A model generated the notes under the pieces. That model saw only the letters and a list, made by a program, of their open reading frames with translations, ran no database searches and was not told the origin of the DNA. Both the position numbers and the translations under genes were made by a program. This document shows positions 23,025-35,000 of a DNA stretch of 64,000 nt, piece by piece. The DNA is taken from contig NBBA01000001.1 of NCBI GenBank assembly GCA_002794785.1, positions 1,612,001-1,676,000 on the forward strand, written 5' to 3'. The stretch's first letter is position 1. Each line of letters begins with the position of its first letter. The stretch is from Coniferiporia sulphurascens (taxonomy: Eukaryota > Basidiomycota > Agaricomycetes > Hymenochaetales > Hymenochaetaceae).

Positions 23025-23247
23025 GCCAGAGTCGTCGTCTCAGGGCAAAACCGCGACTTGCTAGGTGTACGTTGGCGGGGTCGCCGTTGTGGACGTGGTG
23101 GTCCTTTTCCAACTGGTGAAGGACACGTGATCTGCCCGTACGCGTCTTCGGACTCCGGGATTAACTCTTCATAAGTTCATTTACATGAATTAGTAACTCG
23201 TAAACCTCAAGCCATCCCGAAGCTACCTTCAATCCGCCACACCGAAG
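23025..23247. promoter_or_regulatory. Shared divergent promoter of the Brr6-like and ClpP genes
   Basis: Only 223 bp separate the two start codons, so both promoters must lie here. The sequence is GC-rich on the Brr6 side and AT-rich next to ClpP (attaactcttcataagttc). I see no clear TATA box. Confidence 0.5.
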
Positions 23248-24501
23248 ATGCTGCGAGGTTCATTACAATCTGCTAGAAAGGGCGCCCAAACGTGCTGCAG
23301 AAGAGCTCCGTCAAGAAATTTCCACCCGCTTGCCACCGCTGCCGCAGCGTGGTCACCAAATCATTCGAGTCCGTCATCATCAGGATGGACAGCGCCTAGC
23401 TCGCTTGACCTTGTGCCAATGGTTATCGAGCAGTCGGTACGTGCTATTGCCGTCTGAGGCCGTCATGTATATTAATTCTCGTACAGGGAAGGGGAGAGCG
23501 TTCCTTCGACATCTTCTCGCGTCTCCTCCGTGAGCGTGTCGTCATGCTCTATGGGCCGGTATGTTTTTCGCTATACATTCCGCGAATATAGTGTCGACTG
23601 GTTATTCAGGTCCACGACTCTGTTTCAGCAGTAACTGTGTCCCAGCTACTTTTTCTTGAGGCCGAAGATGCGTCAAGGCCCATTCACATGTACATCAACT
23701 CGCCGGGCGGGAGTGTAACCGCCGGTTTGGCAATTTATGATACAGTACGTGTCTACCGTCTGTCTGCCTTCATTCAACCGCTGCAAACTGTTTCTGATGA
23801 CTGTTTAGATGCAGGTCTGAATTTAACCAGATTATGACTGACTACGAGCCAAAGACTGAAACGCGGCTGCGTCGTCTCTGCAGTACGTTTCTTCCCCGAT
23901 ACACACGTATTGTGTGGGTCAGGCATGCTCGATGGGTTCATTGCTCCTTGCTGCTGGTAATTCTCGACAAGCACTTGCTTTACCTGCTACTGACCAGCCT
24001 GCTCCCTCTTCAAGGCGAGAAGGGTAAACGTCACTGCTTACCTCACGCAAGTATTATGATTCATCGTCAGTCTATACCGGTCTTCACGTGAACGGGTACT
24101 GATATAAAGTGGTGCAGAACCATCTGGAGGCGCGTCTGGCCAGGCGTCGGACATTGCGATCCATGCTAGGGAGATTCTACGTGTCCGGGAGGTGCTGACG
24201 GAAATCTACCAACGACATTGTTCGAAGGAGGGTGAGAATGTAAAGGAAGCTCTAGAGAGGTTTGGTGCGTACATGAATATTAATGGTATCTTTTCTGCGT
24301 TTTCTTCTACGTACTCAAATCGCTTTAGAGAAAGCACTGGAAAGAGACTATTTCCTGACAGGTTTGTTTATTGTGCTATTGGGTCATGCTGGCTACCATA
24401 TTAACATGGCACCCTTTATTCTAGCGAAGGAGGCTTTGGAGTTTGGGCTCGTTGACGCCATTCTGGAGAGGCGACCAAGCACAGAAACGGAAGGACGTTA
24501 G
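23248..24501 (+). CDS. clpP: Mitochondrial ClpP, ATP-dependent protease subunit
   Basis: Nine exons give 260 aa: 23248-23436, 23487-23558, 23610-23744, 23809-23814, 23884-23956, 24015-24065, 24118-24264, 24329-24361 and 24425-24501. ClpP forms the tetradecameric serine protease chamber that works with ClpX in the mitochondrial matrix. About 55 N-terminal residues are Arg- and Ser-rich, as in a mitochondrial presequence, before [20 protein letters not shown]. The catalytic triad is complete: Ser in GQACSMGS (about 150), His in SIMIHQPSGG (about 175) and Asp in LERDYFL (about 231). The Ser-His spacing is the bacterial 25; there are 7 extra residues before the Asp, in [16 protein letters not shown]. 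The invariant YDTMQYV can be built only with a 6-nt microexon, ATGCAG. Budding yeast lacks ClpP; basidiomycetes keep it. Confidence 0.92.
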
Positions 24502-25199
24502 GCGATGTGTCATTACCCTTGGGGATCAGTCATCAGCACCGGCATCAGTATGCCTGTGCTGCATGATATTCAGTCAGACCCCATACATACGCGTAACACA
24601 TACTAGCTCCCAAGGCGACCGAGATGCGCTCTGGAAGACAGTGCCTGGGAAGACGAGACGAGCTGCGGGGGGCTGGATGGAGCATATGACACGATCATAG
24701 TACAAATGTTATGTTAGGATATCTGTGCGATGGTCGCACAGAGCAGCGTGAATTTATTATAGAGCTTTGAGCTTTGATTAAAAAAAGTCCCGCAGGCAAG
24801 CGAAGGGGGATTGGATTGGTCCATCAGCGCGCAGCCACCCGTGTAGCCCGAATTTTGATCGACTGGCCAGGTGCGGTAGTCAACCGGCGAGGCGTAGAAA
24901 CAGCAAAAGACGACTCGACTCGTCGTTGCGCGCGTCCACGACCGCCCGTATATCCTTGCTCTCTTTCCGTCTACGAGTGGCAGGAGCCTCCCTTAACTCT
25001 CCTCCGCTGGTCGGGTCTCTTTTTCCTCGAGGATTGTGGTCAGCATCGCACGAGCGCTGCTGATCAAGCTGGTCTATTACCCTCAACATCCTTCCTTTTC
25101 ACCAACATATACTTCAATTTCCGAATCATAATAGCGACGAACGTCCGTCCTTAATATTTCCCCTCTTTGAAGAACGAATCCTTTACATTGGTGTTGTAC
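24502..25199. promoter_or_regulatory. ClpP 3' region and ADAM promoter
   Basis: This is 698 bp of tandem intergenic DNA. The plus-strand frame 24774-25154 crosses it but has no family resemblance. The 150 bp before the ADAM start are pyrimidine-rich and contain short TTT and CTT runs. Confidence 0.4.
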
Positions 25200-28100
25200 A
25201 TGTCTGGCTGCATGAAACATGCTGGACACGCACTGGGCGTTTTACTCCTTCTCTGCATTTCTCTCGTCTCTGGTAAGCATATGCTAGTTGCATCTGCATC
25301 GATGCTATACTGATAAACGAACAGCATCGAGTGTACCTCCCCGGCCTCTGACGAGAGTTTCTCATCCCTCGACACTTGCTCTTGAGATCATCCCTCGCCA
25401 GGTCCCGGCGCCCAAATCCCTCCACTCTCGCACCTCTTCCCCTTTCCTCAATAGTCCGGCGCTCTATCACTCTGACTCCTTTCGTCTCACACTAGCTGCT
25501 TTCGACGATGTCTTCCACCTTCACCTCCGTCCTAATGACCACCTCGTCCACTCCGCTGCCAGGATCAACTATTACAAGAACGGCCCAGGGGGTCGCCAAA
25601 TACTTGATCGTACAGTGCCCCTCCTCCGTGAGAGTGTGCGTGCATATTGGGGAGAGGTTGTCTCTGCAGAGCACACATCTTCGCGCATGCGTGAAGACGC
25701 CGCGGGTCTACTTCCGCGTCCATCTGGCCAATTAAACAAGGAGCTTGGGTGGGCACGCATCCTCGTGCATTCACAGGGCGATGCCGATCGCGGAGTCGCG
25801 CCAGTCTACGAGGGAGCATTTGAGGTTGGAGGCGTAACGTATCACATTCAGACTCGCGAAAACTACCTGCGCAACAAACAAGCTTTGGACCCCATGCTTG
25901 TAGACGGAGGGAATAATCCCGACGCGCGTCTCGTTGTCTGGCGTGATTCGGATGTACTAATGCCCACAGAGGAAACGCGGGGAGAGGCGCACAGTGGATG
26001 TAAACACGACACGCTTGATTTCAACGCCGATCCCTGGCAAAATCCTGTGTTGCGAAAGCCTGTTGCACGTCCATCCTGGTACGATCCCTTGGGTCTGCTG
26101 GGTGAAGCAGATCCTTGGGCCAATAGCACTATTGCGAAACGTGACGATGTCCAAGGTGGTGGATCATCGAACAATTTTGAAAGCACAATCGGGTCAGCTA
26201 CCGACTGTCCGAAGACGCAGAAGGTGGTGTACATGGGCGTGGCGGCGGACTGCGAGTACGTTTCCGCGTATTCGTCGGTGCAAAATGCTACGACGCAAAT
26301 CCTTAATAATTGGAACATGGCAAGCTCACTGTACAAATCGACATTTAATGTGAGCCTCGGCATCTTGCAAATCGATATCCAGGACCCGACTTGCCCAAGT
26401 TCGGCGCCTAGCGATGCCCCATGGAACGTACCCTGCAGCAACGCAAACGTCACTTTGAACGACCGGCTGTCGTTGTTTTCAGGATGGCGAGGGGACAAAG
26501 GTGACGATGGTGCCGGCCTCTGGCATCTAATGAGCGGGTGTCCAACGGGTACAGAGGTGGGCGTGGCATGGCTAGGAACGCTCTGTCAGCAGTCGGCGAC
26601 GGGAAGCGTCGGATCACTTGTGAGTGGAACGGCCGTATCAACGAACGGCCGTACGGAGTGGGAGGTAGTTTCGCATGAGATCGGCCATAACTTCGGCGCT
26701 ATCGTTCGTGCATCCTTTCATTGTACTCATTTCAGGTAGCTGACTTAAGCTTAATCATTCGATACTAGCATGATTGTGAAGACGCATGCAACTCGGGCAA
26801 TTCCACGATCGTATGTTGCCCGCTGACGACGACTACTTGCAGCGCAAATGATGCATACATTATGAGTCCCGTGACCTCCTCTTCGCAGAAGGTTTTCTCT
26901 GCGTGCACTCTCGGAAATATCTGTACGAGTTTGTTCAATCCATCGCATGACCTTTAATTAACTTTGGTATATCGCATCAGGTTCACTAATGTCGACGGCG
27001 ACCTCGGGCCATGTCAACGCAAGCTGTATAGTAGACCCCGATCCGACGAAAGTAACACTCTCGCTCAACATGTGCGGAAATGGTATCGTCGAAAGTGGCG
27101 AAGACTGCGATCCAGGCTTGAACAAGACGTCGCCGTGCTGCGATTCTTCGACTTGCAAGTTCACTTCGGGAGCAGTTTGTGATCCAGCAAGTAGCGACTG
27201 TTGTACCGATAGCTGCGGATTTGCGCTATCAACGCAAGTCTGTCGTCCTGCTGCCGATCCTTCATGTGATATCGCCGAGACATGCACTGGTAGCTCATCT
27301 ACTTGTCCTCCGGATACTTTCGAGCCAAATGGTATATACACACTATCCTTTTCCTGAGTACTCGCACTAACTAAACAACTATCAGGCAAGAGCTGCGGTG
27401 GGAACGAGCTTGCATGTGCGAATGGTGTTTGCACTAGTCTGAGCTGTAAGGCATACTCGTTCCTTTATATCTGAATTTACTAATCGACGATTCATCTTCT
27501 CAGTGCAATGTCAAGTTGTGGGCTCGTCGTTAAATCTGACTACGGCTTGCTCCAAGCCGGGTAACACGTGCCAAGTTTCTTGCCAGGACCCTACGAACGC
27601 AAATCAGTGCATTCAGTTACAGTCTCAGCTAATAGACGGTTCATCATGTGGTAGGTTTTGATTGAGTATTTAAATGTCTCTCATCTAACCACACTTTCTT
27701 AGGCCTAGGAGGTACTTGTGAATCTGGCGCATGTAAGGCAGGAAGCATTTTAGACACAGCGAAGGTGAGTTGTCTTTTCTCACGCCGTATTCTCGTTTGA
27801 CCCCGAGGTAACTATTGTGCAGGCGTGGTATATGCAAAATCTTCAAATCGCCGTCCCAGTGACTGTCGTAGTCGCTATCCTTGTCCTCCTCATAATTTGG
27901 GCACTTTATATGTGTAAGTACTTTCTTTCTTTCTGGTTGACGGATAGCTCAACACCGAGCGTTGTTTGCTAGGCATAAGGCGTCGGTGTGTACGGAAGAA
28001 TGCCTCGATGGAGCCGGCATTTGCAGGACGGCGCGGGACGCGTATACCCAGTTGGCAGCCTCCGCCACCTTCTATGGACGTAGTCGCACCATCTATTCCT

Positions 28101-28528
28101 GTGGCCACACGGCCGTTGGTGGATCGTTCACCTCTGGTCGCCGCTAACCTCAGCTCACGAAGGGCATCTATTCCATCGTCTCTTCGGCCCGGAGGCTCAT
28201 CGTAAGTTGTTCGTATACCTGACTCCTGCCTCGCCTTTTGACACATCTCCGAAGCTCTAAACTGGCTCCGTCCGCGTATGCAATTAGGGTGTCGAATCCG
28301 CCAGTATCGCCGCGCAATCAAAGTTGGGATGGTGTATATGGTCAACCAGCGTCTGGCTCAGCTCGGATGCCTGGTCGTGGACGACCAGGTTCCGGTCAAT
28401 CTGGGACATCAGGTCGCGCTCGGGAACCTGCCTTCCCTGCTAGTACTCGTAACTCAAACGGCCGCCAGTCTGGGCCGCGCGACCAGTCGAACTGGGTCGA
28501 CCCGACAACGTGGAACGGTCCTTTGTGA
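25200..28528 (+). CDS. ADAM-type membrane metalloprotease with disintegrin domain
   Basis: Ten exons (25200-25272, 25325-26703, 26769-26922, 26981-27331, 27386-27445, 27504-27650, 27703-27764, 27823-27913, 27973-28201, 28288-28528) give 928 aa. A signal peptide (core LGVLLLLCISLVS) leads to a long prodomain (about 30-310). Then comes a reprolysin-like metalloprotease domain with the complete zinc motif HEIGHNFGAIHDC at about residues 475-487. An intron splits this motif between the Ile and the last His. A disintegrin domain follows (MCGNGIVESGEDCDPG onward, about 566-650, many cysteines), then a Cys-rich segment, one membrane helix (VPVTVVVAILVLLIIWALYM, about 748-770) and a Pro/Ser-rich cytoplasmic tail. 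This is the full ADAM layout. Substrates are unknown; ectodomain shedding or cell-wall protein processing is inference. Confidence 0.93.
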
Positions 28529-29579
28529 CAATAGCATAGGCTATCATTGCCTTTCTCTCAGTATGCACCGCTGCCAAGTATCAGGCGCAATATTTCCACG
28601 CTTCTCTTCGGTTTCTAGGAGGTGATAGTTGTGTTCGTTGTCATTTTATCGTCCGACGTCTATCCAACCGTGTACTCTACTTCGTTTGCGCTTTCCAAAA
28701 TTCATAGGGTTTTACAATACTGCATTTCCGAGTGATCCGGAAACACAATTTTGGAAGAACAGCTTTTTGGAAGAACAGCTTCCTGTGGTGGCATGGAACT
28801 ATAGGCACGGTGGCCATATCCTTTTCCAAAGCCCTGCTGGGCATCTCACCTCAGTTGTTGTTCAACTGTGGTGCCTAGTGTCATACACTGTAAATCGGTG
28901 CACGCAGGTGACGGTGATCTGAATTTACAACAGTAACTCTGCCTTGAAAGGTCGGATGAAGATTTGTGGAATCGAGGACAGTGCCTGAGGGTTCCTGTCC
29001 GGGCAGAGCAGAGTGCCGCTTCTTTCGACTGTAGGATGACAAGTATAATTGGCAGGCTATTCAGTGTGTCGCTATCTCGCAAACACAATACACAGCTGGT
29101 GTGCATTGCCTCCAGGGGTGGACCCGCGAGACTCTTTTCGCGCATACACCTAAAATAGCACAATTACCCCCAGTTGGAAGAAGAATGAATTTAGTCACCG
29201 CCGCGACCAGAGTCGGCAACAACAAGACGACACAAATAAGGACCTTGGTTCTGAAAAGATAGATAACATTAAATAATGCAGACTGAAGTACTGGAGAGAA
29301 AAACGGATTTACTATTTCGTTCTGGTGGCCGAGTAGGGAAATTGAAGTGAGGGATCGACACCTTGGAGGTGAAAATGTGGGAAAGCCTGGAAGCTCAACT
29401 CCTTCCGAGGATTCTCGCTCGTCCATCTCTCACTGCTCTCAACTCCCTCTCTTTTTCTTTCCCCCCTTTCGCGTCCTGGACTCAACGCCGTTCTTTACTG
29501 GAACCGCGTAGGCTACTTCGTCGTCCGTTCTGCCTTTCAACTCCGGCCGGCCTCGAAGGGAATTCGATCAGTTCTCGAC
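28529..29579. other. ADAM 3' flank and Erf4 promoter; contains a 16-bp tandem duplication
   Basis: This is 1.05 kb of tandem intergenic DNA. At about 28749-28784 the unit ttttggaagaacagct is repeated twice back to back. The 150 bp before the Erf4 start are strongly CT-rich (29400-29500), as in many fungal promoters. No gene is recognised. Confidence 0.45.
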
Positions 29580-31260
29580 ATGTCGATCACCGTCTCAAAC
29601 CCGCCATCGCCAGACATGCCTCACACACCCACCTCCAGCGAGGGTAGTATGGGCATTCTCGGCAACGGCGCGGCGAGCCCGTCCTCGCTTGCGCAGACCG
29701 TCGCCGCCGCTGTAGGACGTCAGAGCTCGTCGTTTGATGTACAGCGCCGTCAATCGCGTGGCTCGAGGTCGGGCGGCGACAGCCTGAATGGTCACGCCAT
29801 CTCATCAGTCAAGACAGACCACTCCCTCCTGGCATCAGCACACGTGGCAAGCGCGCCAGGAAAGGTAGCGGCAGTCGACGCAGACGCGAGTGCGACGCTG
29901 GAGAGTCCAGTCAGTGGCATGGTGGCTCCTACTCCAAAGGAGCGTCTCCCGCCGAGTCCTCCACTCACTCCCGTCGCATCAAAGGAAAGCTTACGAGGGG
30001 CGTCGAAAAGAGCGCCCGCCCGCGTGGCTCGGGACAAAGGTGGCACCATGAGGGACGAGGTCGCGTATGAGGAAGAAGAAGACGGCGACTTGTCAGCGTG
30101 TTCGTACCGTTCTGACGGGGAACATATGATAAAGGGCGATAACGGTGATGACAGTTCACCAGCTGGGCCATCCACAAGCGTCGCCGTCTCGGAGTTGGCT
30201 CTCCCTTTGCAGTCCCAGCCCCTGCAGGACTCGGAAATTGACGAAGACAACGCGTCCATGGACCACCCTACGTTTTTACGCAACGCTGCCTCTTCGTCTA
30301 CGTTGGGCAGACATGAGAGACCGTCATTCTCACTCTCGCGCTCTCACCCTCTGGATAGCGCTCCGGATTTGCAGCCATGGGATCTCGTAGAACCACCGGC
30401 AAGTAGCAGCGCCCAACAAATATCGGGGATCAACGAAATAGACGGAAGGGAGAAAAGAAGGAGGAATATAAGCTTTAAGAGTACGCAAAATAGGTCCAGG
30501 GATGTGGTTGTAAAAGAGTACGCTCTCAGTTTTTCGTTTTTATTAGGATTATATATAGTTGGGTTATTGACGCGTTTTCGGTTGGAACAGTGGCAAGAGA
30601 TATCGCATCCCGCATTCTTCGTACTATTTCGGTCCTCCTTCCAATACATCCGCGTACGGAACGGAGCCGATAGGGCACATTGGCGTGCACCATCCGCGCG
30701 AGGTTATTCGTATAGAGCGTGACTATTCCGGCGGTGAGCTTGTACAATTCAGCCCGGCGTATCCTCTAGAGCTCGAGGGTCGCGTAAGTACTGTCATATC
30801 GGTGTTTGTGTTGCCTTGCGGAATCGACTGACTCCAATTTTATCAAATCGTAGATAACGCCGACGCAGTTTCTTGAAACTATCAACGCGATAAACGAGTC
30901 GCTCATTGAAGCGCACAGTTTGCGCTGGTCCTTCCTTGATAACACACTTGCTTTCCTTACGCTGTATATTTCTCGGTTATTCATCCGGCCTTATTACGAT
31001 AGAGTTAGCGCTCATCTCTCTTTTGTCACCGGAGTGGGAAAGCTGACGGCAGTTATTTCTTAAAGGAAATGCGGCGTCTGTACAACCTTGTCGCGGGTCT
31101 CAACAAGCGACTGTACAACCCTGTGGGCCTGAATATCTTATGGCCAAAGGACGTTGCCTTCATGTTTGTGAGTGCTCCTGCCGTGACATCTTATTTCTTG
31201 AACGACCCCACTAATAAGACAATTGATTACGATGAACAGCTCGAGGTTGAATATTACTGA
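29580..31260 (+). CDS. ERF4: Erf4/GOLGA7-family subunit of Ras palmitoyltransferase
   Basis: Five exons (29580-30517, 30591-30783, 30854-31003, 31066-31167, 31240-31260) give 467 aa. Erf4 (Shr5) partners the DHHC enzyme Erf2 at the ER/Golgi and is needed for palmitoylation of Ras. The first 310 residues are a Ser/Pro-rich, acidic, probably disordered extension. The family domain lies in the last 140 residues, with VIRIERDYSGGELVQFSPAY, PLELEGRITPTQFLETIN and IRPYYDR, then a short C terminus ending LEVEYY. The first exon can also end at 30492 (AAT AG before gtccag), but the gtacgc donor after 30517 is better and stays in phase. The DHHC partner is not in this window. Confidence 0.85.
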
Positions 31261-32046
31261 TACCCACGTTCCATTAGCTTCTTCTGGGCTCCTACGTTTA
31301 TAACCACGCTCCTTTCGACTTTCCTGTTATCAATTTATCGCGTAGAGATCTGCTTCCGCAAGGAATCTTGTCTTGTAGAGCACTATCTTCGACTCTATTA
31401 AGTTTAATCCTTCAGATTATTGACGCTTCTGTGCGTCCAGCGTACCCCTCCCCTCTCTCCCTTTACCTGGCTATATATCCGTCTTTTTATATATACTTTC
31501 TTTCCCCGCTTTCGGTTCCCCCCCTTTTTCCCCAGGTGACTCCGCGGTATTCTTTGTATAACACGTAACTTATGTAGCATTATTTCCTTTTACTTTTATT
31601 CTTATGTCGTTGATTTCGACACAACTCCTTTTTAACATTTTAAGCCGCGCCGGTTCTACATGCTTCGGTTGTTTACTTAAATTTATTAAGAAATCGAACA
31701 AATTATAAAAAGCCAGAAACTAGTCGCGGATCCCGGGCCCGCGTTCATTCAAGCTGACAAGACACGACATTGTTCTATTCTTTTTCTTTCGAACTACTTA
31801 GACATGAATGGGTTCCAGAATCCCACAAAGGTATATTCGCAGCGCAGTCGCATGTTCTTCGCATAGGGATCAACACAGTAAGGACGATAAGCAGAAGAGA
31901 GGTAAGTAACTGAAGAGAGGAAAGGAATCAAAATGATGGAAAAGTTTGCTACATGCATTCGGCGAGAAGGAACATAGAGCGTTACCAGGAAACGGAAGGA
32001 ATGGAAAAGGGCTACATTACACATATTTTACTCTATCATGTCGGCG
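31261..32046. other. Convergent 3' intergenic region (Erf4 / Ssn6)
   Basis: This 786-bp stretch lies between two stop codons. It is T-rich after Erf4 (31320-31680), consistent with a 3' UTR and poly(A) region, and has a cttcccaggtgact-type GC patch near 31500. No gene is seen; plus-strand frames over 31950-32440 are shadows of the Ssn6 exon. Confidence 0.5.
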
Positions 32047-35000
32047 TCACGATCGCGGACTTGTGCTTTGTTCCTTTGGAGACATACGGGCTGCCATCGC
32101 GTTACCCTGCGATTGGGTGTTGGTCGGGCTCGCATGCGCGCTCGAGTTGCGCCGTACGTGCGACCCGGAGCTCGCCGGCCCAGACGGGTTCATCATATCG
32201 GAAATTTTGCTCCTGGAGCCACTTGGAGGCGCAGACACGACCGGCGGAGTGGTCGATCCCGACCCTGACCCATTGCGCGAGTGTGACGCGCGTACACCGC
32301 GCCCGCCGAGTCCGGTATCTACCTGCATACGGTCGCCATCCGCAGTTGGAGACTGAGCTCCCGCACCAGAAGGCGAATCCGGGCCCGGTGTTAGTGTCGC
32401 AATCAACGGCAACATCGCACCGCCCGCATTAGAAGTGGAGACAGGTGTGGGGATAGTCGATGAGGAGACGATCGCGCTCGGAGGCGGTGGAAGAGAGAGC
32501 GTCGATGGAATACCGGTGGTATTGGTCGTAGTCGACGGACTGCGCTCATGCATCCGTACATCACGGTCGGCGGGCTGCGTCCTGTCCTCAGGCGAACGCG
32601 AGGGCTGAGTGCGGAACGGAGTAGGAGATGGACGCGAAGAGGGTTGGGGAGTATGCCGTCCACCGCTCATCGAGGACACGGGAGGGGGCGTGTTGTTAAT
32701 ACGTCCGACCGAAGGAGGGTTGAGAATCTCGAAACGGGTACGTTTCGAGTCTAACATCTCGGCCGGGCTACGGGCCCTCTTTAAGGATCCACCCACACTC
32801 GACTCGCCCATGAGGCCCGGTAATTGCGGCGAATGATGGCTTCCCGCTGAGCTTATCGAATTACGGTGGCCCGGTGGGGGCGGGGGCGGGCTCACAGCGC
32901 GCGTGCGTCCACCGACACTCACTGTAGGTGAAAGGGCACAAGGTACAGAACGCATCGACATCGCAGGAACGCCCTCGTCATAGTCCTCGTCGACTTCCCT
33001 TCGAGGGCCACAGAGTTCACCGGCTGGGTTGCCAAAAGGCGAGGGTCGACCTGAGCGGCCACTTGAGCCCGATGCACTTGCCGACGATCGGGGCTCAGGA
33101 GAGGGCGGTGACTTCATTGAACCCGCGGACGACTGCATAGATGTAACCTTGAAAGGGGACTGCACGGACGGGGCACGGGAAACCGAAGCGCTGTCCGCAC
33201 CGTCCTTAGGCCTTCGACTGTTGTTGGTACGACGTTTACGTTTGTCGCCCGTTTGCGAGGTGGACGATACTGAGGAACCTGCGGATCCAGGAGTAGGTGT
33301 TGGCGGCCCGCGCATGCTCATGGTGTCACTCTCCTTCGGCCTCCGCCCTCGCCTCCTGTCGGCCATTTCTGGCCCACCCGACGTCGAGTAAGGTGCAGGG
33401 TAGTCGGTTGCCGCAGATCCGGTCGAACTCGCTGAAACAGGAGGGGCAGTCAGGATGCCACCTCTCCCCGAGCCGGATGCAGACATCACCGACGCACTTC
33501 TGTAGGCCTCCGGCGAGCTACGTGCCTCAAGCCGCCCACGTTCGCGCGAATAATCCACCGAACCACGCTCGTACTCGCGGTCTGTGCGCTCCCTTTCCAG
33601 GCGGTCTATCCTTTCCACGCGAACGCCTTGAGGACTTCCATCGAATCGCGGATCATACCTTCGGCTAGGCGGCGCCTGTGGTTGGCTTTGCGAATGCACG
33701 TGGGGAACAGGCGAAGGTGGTCGCATGCGAGGGCTCGGACCCGTCTCATGCTCGGCATAGCGCTCGCTTGTCCATCGCTGTCCTGGTCCAGAAGTCCCAG
33801 GGCCGACCACAGGGGAACGTTCGCTTGTAGACTGCTGACGCGACAAAGAATGAGTAGGACTGGGAGGTCTAGCGTCCGGTGCACCGGATAGCGCAGATGG
33901 AGGCGTGCCCGCGGTGTTCCTTCGTAACTGCTGGTGTGAGTGCGGATCATATGAATGTGCCGACATCGGTGAGGACGGGCCACGAGACTGCGAATGCGCA
34001 AAACCTTGGGCGGATGGCGGGAGAACGCCCGCTCTGTCCGAATCCCTTCTCGGTCGTACTCGAATCCGTTCCCTCTCACCTCGTCGATCGCGATCCCACA
34101 CATCAGGAGGCGGCGATGACGCTGCGGAGTGCTGATAGTGAGGCGCATACGAGCGCGGCGAGCGTTGCGACGGAGCACCAGACGGTCCAGACCTAGCACT
34201 TGCACCGTTGCCGTTTACATGCGCCGGTACGGAGGACGGATAGCCATGATGTCCCAACTCACGCTGCTCGGGGGGTGGGCCTCGTATCTGACGCTGTGGA
34301 GGCGGCGACATGGATGGCGAACCAACTCGACGCGGCTGATGGTGGTAGTAACCCGGATCGCGCTGGTGTTCCGGGCCCGACTGTCCCGGCTGTAGAGTAT
34401 GAAGATGAAGACTCTGAGGTGTACCACCCGGACCACGAGAACGACTGTGCTCCCGCGGCGGATATACTTCGCGCGCAGGAAGACGGTCTACATCCATGGG
34501 CGCAAGCGGGGTATGGTTCGGTGCACGGCGGTTGTCATCGATTATGACAGGCGGTGGGGGCCCACCGCGGAAAGGCGGGTTGGATTGGGTATGCGGCGAA
34601 GGCAGAGACAGACCGTTCTCGTTCGCATGATCCCGAGACTCGGTACGAGTGAAAATCGGACGAGGCGTCGGACCCGAAGACATGAGTAGCGGGGGTGCAC
34701 CCGTCATTGTCACCGGCGGACCGACCGCACTTGCGTACGCCGTCGGATGTACGTCCTGTGGGAGAGGTGCTGATGTCTGAACAGACTGGCCCGTTTGCTG
34801 AGCTGTCCTAAGCAACTGAAGTCGCTGTGAGATGACACCATTGGACGGGTCAAGTTCGCTCGCACGCGCATACGCATCAATTGCGTCGCTAATCTGGTTA
34901 TTGCAGCTTTCGTAAAGGGACCCGAGGTCGAACCAAACTTCCGATATGTAGGGGTTGATGCGGATCGCACGCGAGTAGGCATCAAGCGCGTCGCGGTATT

